Translations under genes and position numbers: made by a program | Origin: Raphanus sativus | Taxonomy: Eukaryota > Streptophyta > Magnoliopsida > Brassicales > Brassicaceae | Assembly: GCF_000801105.2 (NCBI RefSeq) | Contig: NC_079516.1 | Span: 23,101,043 to 23,165,042 of the forward strand | Length of the DNA: 64,000 nucleotides | Direction of reading: 5' to 3' | The notes under the pieces: model-generated | Told to the model about the DNA's origin: nothing | Seen by the model: only the letters and a program-made list of their open reading frames with translations | Database searches by the model: none | Shown: positions 1 through 10,620 of the stretch, piece by piece | How positions within the stretch are numbered: the stretch's first letter is position 1 | Layout of the letters: each line of letters starts with the position of its first letter

Positions 1-2
1 CT

Positions 3-376
3 CCCGAGTTTTACATTCTTGATGAAACTCCCACGATACTCTCAAATGCGACAGTTTCATCCAAAACTAGACTGCTAGTTTCTCAATACAAGAAGATCAA
101 GAAGGGAATGAGATGTCAAGTGGAGGTTACAACATTTGCAATGGAGTAAAACCTAACAATGGCACTAGCCTATTGCATTGCTGCAAGAGGCATTGTCGAA
201 ATATTCTTGGAGACATGAATAACTGCGGTCGATGCGGTCACAAATGCGGTTTTGGGCAGCGTTGTTGCGGTGGTGTTTGCACGTACGTTAACTTTAACCC
301 TAACCATTGTGGGAAGTGCACTAGAAAGTGCAAGTCCGGGGTTAAGTGTGAGTATGGATATTGTGGGTATGCTTAA
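3..376 (+). pseudogene. STIG1-like cysteine-rich secreted protein, 5'-truncated by the window, with apparent 1-nt frameshift
   Basis: The frame at 113-376 encodes a cysteine-rich C-terminal domain with closely spaced Cys pairs (CCKRHC, CGRCGHKCGFGQRCC, HCGKCTRKC) ending in CEYGYCGYA. This is the pattern of the stigma-specific STIG1 family, small secreted apoplastic proteins. Upstream, another frame (3-128) is open from the window edge and reads like the variable N-terminal part of the same family (LVSQYKKIKKGMRCQVE). The two frames meet at 126-128, where one base appears to be missing, so the ATG at 113 is probably not the real start. The signal peptide lies left of the window. Either this is a recent pseudogene or there is a single-base assembly error. 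STIG1 membership is well supported; the exact Arabidopsis counterpart is not. Confidence 0.75.
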
Positions 377-805
377 TTTTAAAAAAAAAATTGAAAAGGG
401 AGTGTTATAATTTATATTGTATTTTTGAGCTTTTATATTGTTTTATTTTGTGGAAGAGACCGTTATAGCATATTGTAAGGATTTCAAGTATACAAAATCT
501 TCATGCATACGCATGTAACGATTGTGAGTATACACATGTAACACAAATATAATTAATTAAATAAAAAATAAATAAAATTTTATACTTAATCCTTTGTAAA
601 CTATTATCATTTTTCATGCTTATTTTCAAATACTAAGCATGAAAAATAAAATATCAATTTTAGAAAAGATAAAAATTTCTGCCCGGGATAGATCAATCTC
701 TAGTATGATTTTATAATGATATCAAATCAAATTAAACCAAACGAAACAAGTGCTTCTGTTTGTTGGTAAGAACAGGAGGTTTTTTCTCATAAAGCTTTTC
801 TTAGC
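377..805. other. Intergenic, AT-rich; no gene seen
   Basis: This separates the 3' end of the STIG1-like gene from the 3' end of aldehyde synthase copy 1, so the two genes converge. From about 750 on it resembles the sequence downstream of the second copy (about 20036-20100), so the duplicated unit includes some 3' flank. Nothing else is supported. Confidence 0.6.
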
Positions 806-1414
806 TTAGTTTACTTGAGAAGCAAGTATGTTTGATGCTTCTTCCTGGATAACCTTCCATGCCTCCATTACGTGCTTCTCCTCAGTCAAGGGCGCTCCTA
901 TGGCGACACGTAGTACGAATTTTCCCGACAAGATCTGTTTGCCACGGAAAGCAAATACATATACATACCATAGTTTAAGAACATTGTCCAACAAGAAGAA
1001 ACAAGAAGAAAAGGGAGAGAGACGTACAGTGTGAGAAATGAAGAGTTTCCCTGAAGAGTTCAATGCCTCTAGGAGGTTGCGGTTTAGGTTGTTGCATGTC
1101 TTTTCATCGTTATCCACAGGCGCGATACGGAAACAGACCAGAGAAAAGATCCTAGGAGTGACAACCTGCACACACGCAAAAAGAACACTTTATATATATA
1201 TATATCCTTGACAAAGAATCTATTTTCAGAAAGTTTTTGAGCATTACTCTTTACAGTTACCTCAAAGTTAGGATCTTGAGAGACAAGTTGTTCGAAATCT
1301 TTAGCCAGTTTGATATGGTTTCTAATATAGTTCTTCAAGATCTCAGCTCCATAGAGCCTTAAAACCATCCATAGTTTCAATGACCTGTTAAACACACAAA
1401 ATCTCAGAATATTG

Positions 1415-1463
<49 letters not shown>

Positions 1464-3478
1464 CAGATGATTCCTGTGCTAAACTTAAAATAACCTGAAT
1501 CTTCTTCCGAGAGGTATTTGCCAATCTTTGTAGTCAACAACCAAGTTTGCCTGAGACGCCTGCCAAAAAAAAACAAAACAAAAAAGTTGATAAAAAGACT
1601 CGTAAGATTTGAATTTTAAGAAATCAAAATACAAATTCAATACCTTGTTTTTGAGAAACTCTGGATTTGTTGAAAGAGCTTCAGTGAGAGCATACTGGTC
1701 CTGTTACATTTTTCAGTAAGTAAAGATAAGGGAGGGAAGAAAGTAAGACTAGAAAACTAGGGCATAAGTACCTTCACCCAAAGTAGGGAACAATCGAAGT
1801 TAGTGAGCAACCATTTGTGAGCATTCATGTTAAAAGAGTCTGCAGTTTCTACACCGTCAATGTGCTGTCTATACTCTGGACATATACAAGCACTTCCAGC
1901 ATACGCTGCATCCACGTGAAACCACATCTCATTTCTCTGAGAATAGCAGTCAAGAGAAATAAAATTAGTCTTCTATGCTATTACATTCTCTATGAAGCTT
2001 GTCAGAAAATAGATAACCTTTGCTATCTCTCCCAGCGCTGCTAGTGGATCAACTGCTGTTGAAGAAGTGGTTCCAACCTGCAAATAACAAAAGAATCTTT
2101 GTGAGCGAACATGCTTCAAGCGGGTAAGTAAGTAACAGGTTGAGCTAGTGCTTCTTACAGTGCCACATAAGAAGAATGGAATCAATCCAGCTTCAAGATC
2201 CCCAGAAACAGCTTCTTGAAGTGATTCTGGACGCAAAGCGTAATTTGTAGAGGAATCTGTTTTCAGCATTCTGCAATTCTCTAGATGTATTCCTGCTATC
2301 TGTCAAAAGAACAAACCAAGCAGGAACAAAATTAGCTTCTTTTTTTTTTAACAAAACTTTCTTTTGATCTTTGAAAAAAATTAACCTGGCAAGCTTTCAG
2401 TAAAGAAGAATGTGTCTGGTCAGAGGAGTAGACAACGAGCTTTTCAAGCGCCTTCTTGCCAACTCTTCTTAAGACCTTATCGCGGGCAGCAATCAAAACA
2501 ACGAGAATAGCTTCACTAGCTGTCCCTTGGATCACTCCACCTCCATTTCCTACAACAAGGCAAGTTAAGCTAAGTAGTAGGTCTTAAGGCAAAAAGGATC
2601 ATCCTGACAAGATTTATGTCAAAGAATATAAAACCTTTGGATAGAAACTGCTCTGGCAGGTTGAGGAGTTTTGCAAACCAATCAAGAACGATCATCTCGA
2701 GCTCAGTGGCAGCAGGAGAAGAAACCCAACTAAAACCAATAATGTTAAGACCAGCACTCAACATCTCACCCAAGAACCCTGCAACGCTGCTGTTAGCAGG
2801 GTAATAAGCAAAGAAACTAGGGCTTTGCCAATGCGTTACTCCAGGCAATATCTTCTCTTTAACATCTGCAACGCAAAACTCACATCATATCTCTCTATTA
2901 TGCTCAACCAGAAACGGTCCCAAAAAAACTGGAATAGGGGTGTTCAGTTGAATTCACCATCAAGAACTTGTTCCAGCGTTTCAGGTTGGTCTGGTGGTGA
3001 ATCAGGCAAAAGGTTATGAAGATAACCAGGCTGTGAATATAAACAAGAAAGACTCAATTCAAACACGCAAAACCAATTTTGTTAAAACCATTTGACATAG
3101 AGAAGTATGAAACTTCTTCACAAAGCCCTAACTCTTCTTCTCACATAAACAACATTGAACAGGCTGAATAAAACCAACTTTCACATAGAAAAGTATGAAA
3201 CTTTTTTTTAGAGCCTAATTAACTTCGAGCTCTACATCAAATTGAAAAGAAAGTGACCTGAACTTGGCTAAGGACAGGGAAAGTCTCGATGGTCTTGTAA
3301 TAATCAGCAATGAAATCAACCATTTGATGTCCGTACTCTCTCAGTTGCTCAGAGTCCATCGGCTTCAACGCGTTGTTCCTACTACCATTTTCCCTGTTTC
3401 CATTCAATTAAAAGAAAAAGGAAAATGGATTAGTCATACAAAAAGTGGGTTTCCAAACTTCCAAGAACATACATACAT
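806..3478 (-). CDS. AAS: Aromatic aldehyde synthase (phenylacetaldehyde synthase type), copy 1, Phe at catalytic-loop position
   Basis: PLP-dependent group II amino acid decarboxylase-family enzyme of about 494 residues, closely matching Arabidopsis At2g20340. Reconstructed coding exons on the minus strand: 3477-3478 (AT of the start), 3258-3393, 2958-3030, 2635-2865, 2386-2549, 2159-2299, 2018-2077, 1772-1936, 1644-1700, 1495-1559, 1261-1384, 1028-1165, 806-934. All junctions are GT-AG and the frame is open throughout. Visible landmarks are the [13 protein letters not shown] substrate-site motif, the [12 protein letters not shown]-pocket motif and the Schiff-base lysine in NAHKW (about K310). 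Residue 339 in STNPEFL is Phe; in this family Phe directs oxidative decarboxylation-deamination to an aldehyde, whereas Tyr gives simple decarboxylation. The expected product is a volatile aromatic aldehyde such as phenylacetaldehyde; the substrate preference is inferred from the Arabidopsis enzyme. Likely cytosolic, since no targeting peptide is seen. Confidence 0.93.
1419..1455. repeat. (TA)n microsatellite in intron of aldehyde synthase copy 1
   Basis: An uninterrupted TA dinucleotide run lies in the intron between the exons at 1261-1384 and 1495-1559. The equivalent intron of copy 2 has only a short TATATA tract, so the run expanded after duplication and would make a length marker. Confidence 0.95.
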
Positions 3479-3644
3479 CTTTTGTAGTTAACGTCTCAGG
3501 AGAGGAGCTTCTCTCAAATCTGAATGGTTTGGGTTCAAGCAGGCCTAGATATTTATTTATTTATAGGATACCATGTAACTAAACCCGAAATCCAAAATCA
3601 ATATTAAAACTTAAATAAATACCTCGATTAGAATCTGAGAAAAA

Positions 3645-3946
3645 TCTATATTATTAAAATAAAAGTACAAAGATAAAATATCCTTAAGTTTTCTAGTTTA
3701 TTTACAATGACATGGCACTAAAATAATTAAATGAACATATCTTTAAGAAATCATTGTTTTTTTCTATTTATTAAACCATTTCCGAAAGCAAATTTAGCTT
3801 AATTTTCGTATTTAATATATTTCCTTTAAAGATTAGCTAATTTTTAGAAATATTCAAATTTTAACTATACTAAATTTGGATAATGTTACCATTAATTATT
3901 TTGAACAAAAATCAAATTTAAATTCGATATTAAACAATATTATGAA
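3645..3946 (+). mobile_element. Helitron 5' fragment, interrupted by a second Helitron
   Basis: It begins TCTATATTATTAAAATA, a typical crucifer Helitron 5' end, and is nearly the same as the start of the element at 6242. The sequence stops at 3946 where a reverse-oriented Helitron begins, and appears to resume after it at about 6152-6241 (ATATTCCTAAAATATATG). No coding capacity was seen. Confidence 0.6.
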
Positions 3947-5916
3947 CTAGGTGTTTAACCCGCACATGCGGGCATAAACATTTTATAATTACTTATTATA
4001 TATATATATATATATATATTACATAAAAGTGTATAATGATAAATTTTTTTTTATGTTTTAATTTGAAAATTCTTATGTATATTATATTTATTATTAATAA
4101 ATAAATTTACAAAATCGTTTAGTATTATCTTTTCCTTTATATAAAATTAATAATTTTACTTGATTGACATTTAATTATGTGTTTTTTTAACTTTTAACTC
4201 TTTTTAAAGATACTTTTTGGATAACAACACAATATATATAAGAATTATCTTTTTGTTTCAAAATATGTATATTTTAAAGTTTGGATAGTTCTTATTATTA
4301 ATTTTTAATCACTTATCGAATCAAATAGATTTTAAATTGGTTTTATTTTTGGTAATTTATATAATTTATTTATTAAGGTTATAACGATAATAACACCTCT
4401 AACTTTTAACGTGGGAGCTGCCTTGCGAAAAATCACTTCTCAAATAATAGTATAGATTACAAACTAAAAGAATATAATGTTAAATTATTATTTATGTTTT
4501 AATTTGAAAATTCTTATGTCTACTATATTTATTATTAATAAATAAATTTTATAAATCGTTCAGTATTATATTTTCCTTAATATAAAATTAATAATTTTAC
4601 TTGATTGACATTTAATAATGCGTTTTTGTAATTTTAACTTTTTATTTAAAGAAACTTTTTGGATAAAACACACAATATATATAAAAATTATCTTTTTGTT
4701 TCAATATATATATATATATATATATATAAGTTTGGATAATTCTTATTATTAACATTTAATCAAATATCAAATCAAATAGATTTTAAATTCGTTTTTAGTT
4801 TTAGCTAATTTATATAATTTATTCATTAAAGGTATAAACGATATTGCCGCTCTAACTTTTAACGTGAGAGTTCCGTTCCGATCCGAAAAATCACTTCGTC
4901 TTTTTGTTTCAAATATATATATATATATTAAAGTAAGATAATTCTTATTATTAATTTTTAATCACTTGTCGATCAAATAGATTTTAAATACGTTTTCATT
5001 TTTAGCTAATTTATATAATTTATTTATTTATGGCATAAATGATATTAACCTCTCTAACTTTTAACAAGGGAGCTCTGTTGTGAAAAATCAATTCGCAAAT
5101 AATAGTATAGATTTATATAATTTATTCATTAAAAGTATAAACGATATTAAAGGCTCTAATTTTTAACGTGAGAGTTCCGTTGGGAAAATCACTTCGTCTT
5201 TTTGTTTCTAAAAAATATATATAGTAAAGTAATGATAATTCTTATTATTAGTTTCTAATCACTTATCGAATCAAATAGATTTTAAATTCGTTTTTATTTT
5301 TAGCTAATTTATATAATTTATTCATTAAGGGTATATATGATATTAACCACTCTAACTTTTAACGTGGGAGTTCCGTTGCGAAAAATCACTTCGCAAATAA
5401 TAGTATAGATAGATATATATATATATATAAGTTTGGATAATTCTTATTATTAACATTTAATCAAATATCAAATCAAATAGATTTTAAATTCGTTTTTAGT
5501 TTTAGCTAATTTATATAATCTATTCATTAAAGATATAAACAATATTACCGCTCTAACTTTTAACGTGAGAGTTCCGTTCCGATCCGAAAAAATCACTTCG
5601 TCTTTTTGTTTGAATATATATATACATATATATATTTTAAAGTAAGATAATTCTTATTATTAATTTTTAATCACTTATCGAATCAATTAGATTTTAAATT
5701 CATTTTTATTTTAGCTAATTTATATAATTTATTCATTAATGGTATAAATGATATTAACCTCTCTAACTTTTAACGTGGGAACTCCGTTGTGAAAAATCAA
5801 TTCGCAAAAAATTGTATAGATTTATATAATTTATTCATTAAAGGTATAAACGATATTAAGCGCTCTAACTTTTAACGTGAGAGTTCCGTTGGGAAAATCA
5901 CTTCGTCTTTTTGTTT

Positions 5917-5968
<52 letters not shown>

Positions 5969-6151
5969 AAGTAATGATAATTCTTATTATTAGTTTCTAA
6001 TCACTTATCGAATCAAATAAAATTTAAATTCGTTTTAATTTTTAGCTAATTTATATAATTTATTCATTAAGGGTATATATGATATTAACCACTCTAACTT
6101 TTAACGTGGGAGCTCCGTTGCGAAAAATCACTTCGCAAATAATAGTATAGA
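3947..6151 (-). mobile_element. Non-autonomous Helitron, reverse orientation, with tandemly repeated 5' segments
   Basis: Read on the minus strand it starts TCTATACTATTATTTGCGAAG at 6151 and ends CTAG at 3950-3947. The 3' end is preceded by a GC hairpin (GCCCGCATGTGCGGG, minus strand), the classic Helitron terminus. Flanks are A (3946) and T (6152), the expected AT target with no target-site duplication. Internally, the 5'-end segment (TTAACGTGGGAGTTCCGTT ... AATCACTTCG ... AATAGTATAGAT on the plus strand) recurs several times, at about 4455, 4890, 5113, 5195, 5411, 5605, 5822, 5910 and 6150. There is no Rep/helicase ORF. TA microsatellites occur between units (for example 5923-5965). Confidence 0.75.
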
Positions 6152-6798
6152 TAGATAGATATTCCTAAAATATATGTTTAACTTACCATTAATTATTTTG
6201 AACAATAAAATTTATATATGCTAAGATTCAAATATCTTTAATCTATATTATTAAAATAGAAGTACAAAGATAAATTATCCCTAAGTTTTCCAACTTATTT
6301 ACAATGACATACCATTGAAATAATTAAATGAACATATCTTTAAGAAATCATTGTCTTTTCTTATTTATTAAACCGTTTCCTAAAGCAATTTTAGCTTAAT
6401 TTTCGTATTTAATATATTTCCTTAAACAAATTAGCTAATTTTTTAGAAATATTCAAATTTTAACTATATTAAACTTGTATAATGTTACCATTAATTATTT
6501 TGAACAAAAATCAAATTTAAATTCGATATTAAACAATATTTATGAATATTTCTAAAAAATATGTTTAACTTACCATTAATTATTTGAACAATAAAATTTA
6601 TATATGCTAAAATTTAAATATCTTTAAACAACTTATAGAACAATATGAAATATTTGTAAGTGAATATTATTTTTAATATAAGTGAATATTATTTTTAATA
6701 TATTCTAATCTCACCTAAGATTAAATATATTTCAGAAATTTCTAACATATGCGTTTAATCATTTCGGTTACTATTAATTATTTCCAACAAGAAAATTA

Positions 6799-8633
6799 AG
6801 AGGGGTGTATTCAATTGAGAGTTTGAAGTGATTTGCATTAAAATGACAAATCTATTGTTATTCAAACGTGGATTTTAAAAAACACTTTAAAATTCAGTGT
6901 TATTAACTTGACATTTTATAAAACACTCTGAAATCCACTGTTATTGAACAAAATTTAAGTTAGAGATTTAGAGTGTTTTAAGGGGGGTGTATTGAATTGT
7001 GGATTTTAAAGTGTTTTGGTTTTGTTTCAAAATCCCATGTTATTCAACTAATGATTTCTGGAAAAAAATCCAAATCATGTGTTATTGAATATGGCATTTA
7101 AGTAAAGTCATCAGAAAGAACTTGCAATCCACTGTTATTCAATTAGTACATTATAAAAACCAAATCAAATCTCCTGTTATTCAAAGAAATACAAATCTGA
7201 AAAGAGAAATCTACGAAGAGGATTTGATGCAAGCTTTTCTTCATTTTTAAGACAAAATCATCGTTATAGAAATCACACCTCTATAGCTGTTATTTGGAAA
7301 GATCCAATATTAATATTACAAATTAACCAAAGAAAACTACAATCAACATCCCTAAATGATTCGAGCCCACCAACGTCTCTCCTTGACAATGTCTCTCTGC
7401 AGTTTTCTATCACAAGCACGACAGTCTGGACTGATGTCGATTTGGGTTTCCAACAAGGTGGTGTCGTCTCGCTTGTGCTGCCCAATTCCGTACATAATGG
7501 AGCTTTTGTGTGATTTGAAGTTTCGCAATACAAATACTATTATGCCATATCTACGATTATCATTCTTTATAATAAGGATTCTTGGATCAACAATTGTTGT
7601 TATGGGGAGATATGAGCTTCTGATGTTGTTAAACGTACATAAGGTTTAAGATCACTCATTTTATTGTCGGTTTTATGTTGATGGAATTAACAAAGAAGGG
7701 CTAAAGAAATTTGTGGTGGGGAAGTGTTTAAAATCTTAAAGCGTGAAGTTAACTGAATGTTTCCAAGGGACGCTTTCTAATGTCAATTTGATTCAGGTCT
7801 CTGTGTTTATTGTTAGAAGTTTTTTCTAATTAGCTGAAAGTGTTTATGTAATGACTGAATCAACACTCAAAAGCTTCTGCGAGACTACGATTTCTTTTTT
7901 TTTTTTGTGCTTCTGTAAGACTACTTGCTCTAAATATGCAAACTAAGGTAGTAGATAGGTGCTCTGGTTCTTTCCTTCCACTAGAAAACAGAGGAGGGCT
8001 AAAGCTATGTTTCTTGCTTTAAGATCATAAATAAGTCTTTTTGAATGATCTATCATTCCAAAACCAAAACTTGAAGACATACTCCTTCTTTTTTTGTAGA
8101 AAGGGTTGTCATTAATATTGAGTCTAGAGCCAAGCTTACATAGCAAAGGAAAGTAACAGAGAAACTAAGCATAGAAGCTCTGATCGACAAAATCAAATCC
8201 CAACCAAAGAAATTACTAAACTAAGGAAACAACCCTTAACGTTTTTTTAATTCAAAAATAAAAATAGATTAATATATCACTGATCTAAAGTACTCTGAAA
8301 TTTGAGAGGAAATCTCAATAAAAATCACCAATTTTGTTTTTTGGTTTTTGTAAATCCCACCTATATCAACGAAATTTACTCCAAACCACTTTAAACCTCT
8401 AGATCATCTTAAATCCATCCAAGCATTTAAAATCCACAGTTTAATACACCCCCTAAGTGTTTCTAGAGTGTTTGAGAGGAGTTCCTTAGTTATAAAAATA
8501 TAAATATAAATCACACTATTTTAAATGAGATTCTAGAGTGTTTTAACAAAAATCACATCAAATTCTCTAATTCTCCTGCTATCATCTAAAAACTCGTTAA
8601 AAATCAAATCACTTCAAATTTCAGATTCAATAC
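6799..8633. mobile_element. Outer PIF/Harbinger-like TIR element
   Basis: The left end reads GGGGTGTATTCAATTGAGAG followed by TTTGAAGTGATTTG. The right end, reverse-complemented, reads AGTGTATTGAATCTGAAA followed by TTTGAAGTGATTTG. These are long imperfect terminal inverted repeats of the Brassicaceae GGGGTGTATT family. TAA-type target bases are plausible but the exact borders are blurred. It is split by a second element of the same family (6982-8453). Confidence 0.6.
6982..8453. mobile_element. Inner PIF/Harbinger-like non-autonomous element with TAA target duplication
   Basis: The TIRs are GGGGGGTGTATTGAATTG with GTGGATTTTAAAGTG on the left, and on the right, reverse-complemented, GGGGGTGTATTAAACTG with TGGATTTTAAATG. 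The element is flanked on both sides by TAA (6979-6981 and 8454-8456), the 3-bp TWA duplication expected of PIF/Harbinger. It is 1472 bp long. Short ORFs around 7273-7649 on both strands show no transposase motif I can recognise, so it looks non-autonomous. Confidence 0.75.
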
Positions 8634-9119
8634 ACTATAAATATCTTTCTAAAACAATATTTAATATTTATAACTAAATATATTTTTTTCTAACGTATCT
8701 AAATCTCACCGTATGATCCATATCTGATCAAAATATACATTTGAAAAAATAAATTTATGTTAAAAAAAATATTACTCAAACATATCAATAGGTCAATATT
8801 TTGTCAAAAGTTTAATAATGGACATGGGTCACTATTTTCTACAGCACGTATACTATTTGATTGTTGTATTTATAAAATATTTAAAATATGATAAATATTT
8901 AAAATATAAACCAAATAAACATTTAAATAATATTCATTTATATAAAATGAAAATAACAACCCGTGCGGGGGACACGGATCAAGATCTAGTGTCACTTAAA
9001 TGATCGATGAACTTTCAAATTTGGTAAAACAAAGCACAAGACTTTTCATTAAACAAAAAAAACATTCAACTTTTATTGACAAACTATTTTAATCACAAAC
9101 TTTCATTGAGTATATATTA

Positions 9120-10130
9120 TTTTAATTTTATTAATAGTCAACAATTATAGTTGACTAACAACATGCCTAAAATAACTTTTAGAGTTGATGATTTATGTGG
9201 AAAAAACAAAATCAGTAGTGTTTTCAGAAAATTGAAAGTTAAAATTTAGAATAAATTATTTGTAACTATAAAATTTTATAAATATAAATATTAAATAAAT
9301 AAAATATGATTTTCATTATTTTCAAAATAAAATTTAAATAATTTCATTTATATTCTAATATAGTTAGTTAACTTATCATTAGTTTAATAATTATTTATTA
9401 AATGATTATAAAGTTCTTTATAATTATTTATTAAATAATTATAAACTTCTTTTTAATTATTTACGATAATTATGTCACTTTTGTAACTATTCATATAATC
9501 CTAGTTGGATTATGTTTCATAATTTTATTGTCAAGAATTTTTTATTTTTTATTTAAATATTAATACATTTTGATTCACAAGAATAACTTAATGGTATATA
9601 AATTCTTCATGATTCTAATGATGTAGCAATATTTTAGATTTTAACAGTTTTTGGTGAAATTTATTTTTCATTAAAATGCAGAAAGAATCTTGTAACATAT
9701 TTATTTAAATTGTATGATTTTTTTGGATAACTCTTTTTGCCTAAGAATAAGAAGTTGAATTAATATTTTAATAGCAATTTCTTTACAGTAAAATTATAAA
9801 ACATAATCTAAATAAGATTATATAAATAGTTACTAAAACTGATAACAAATGATTATAAAAGCTTTTCATAATTATTTTATAACTAATTATTTTAGAATAT
9901 AAATGAAAATTACATAAAATTTTACTTTGAGAAGATCAAAAACTTTAATATTTTGGTTTGAATTATTTCTTATTTATAATTTTATTATTAGTATTATAGT
10001 TATCAAAAATATATCTTCAATATTTAAAATTTAATATTTTGGAAAAGTGTTCATTTATATTTGTGCCAAAAATATATTAACTTTATAAGCTAGTTTAAGA
10101 CTACTATTAGTTAACTATAATTGTGGTGCT
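9120..10130. repeat. Long AT-rich foldback (inverted repeat) element
   Basis: Left arm about 9120-9560 and right arm about 9775-10130 are imperfect inverted copies around a loop of roughly 200 bp. Paired landmarks include ACAATTATAGTTGACTAA (left) against the reverse complement of TTAGTTAACTATAATTGTG (right), TTTCATTTATATTCTAA against TTAGAATATAAATGAAA, and ACTATTCATATAATC against GATTATATAAATAGT. No ORF is supported. It resembles a large MITE or foldback transposon; the superfamily is unknown. Confidence 0.65.
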
Positions 10131-10620
10131 AGAAAAAGCAATCGAACCAATCAATCAAAGGAGAAGGTGGGGGCTAATTGATATTTATGTCTTTTTTAAA
10201 CAACTAGTGCATTTAGAATAATAAAAAAAGAGAATATTGGCTTACGTGCCATATAAACCGAACCAAATTGCATCTCTACCATAGCCGAAGTCAATATTTT
10301 TTCGTCCCCATTTTATCCCTACTCCAATCTACTTCTCTATGCTCGTAGCCCTGCTTCATGTCAGAACGATGGGCTTCAGGCGGAGAATAAACCGGATTCC
10401 CGAGGAATTTCGGGTCCACCACATCTCGATAGAACACGCGACCGCCTGTTTGGTTTCCCAAAAAACGCTGCCCTCTAATAATTCTGCCATTAAACCTCAT
10501 CCCTTTCCATCTCCCTTTCTTAAATTCTCCAACTACTCACCTTTTTATCGATATCTTGTATACTCCTCCATCGTTTAATCTGATTCTGCGGCCGAGTAAT
10601 CTTTTTTCCAGTCAACCTCT

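Larger units (their letters stand above)
6242..8989 (+). mobile_element. Helitron with nested TIR elements
   Basis: The 5' end is TCTATATTATTAAAATAG at 6242. The 3' end is CTAG at 8986-8989, preceded by a hairpin (CCGTGCGGGGGACACGG at about 8960-8977). Flanking bases are A (6241) and T (8990), as expected for Helitron insertion. Most of its length is occupied by later TIR insertions at about 6799-8633. The small ORF over the 3' end (8818-9003) is not a recognisable protein. Confidence 0.7.

Noticed and set aside
1084..1576. Overlapping minus-strand ORFs with IYIYIY runs
   Set aside because: They are read-through of coding exons into a (TA)n microsatellite intron of the aldehyde synthase gene, not separate proteins.
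7273..7649. Small ORFs on both strands as a Harbinger transposase
   Set aside because: Too short, and no DDE, Myb or nuclease motifs can be seen.
8818..9003. 61-codon ORF
   Set aside because: It crosses the Helitron 3' hairpin and end; composition is that of AT-rich DNA.
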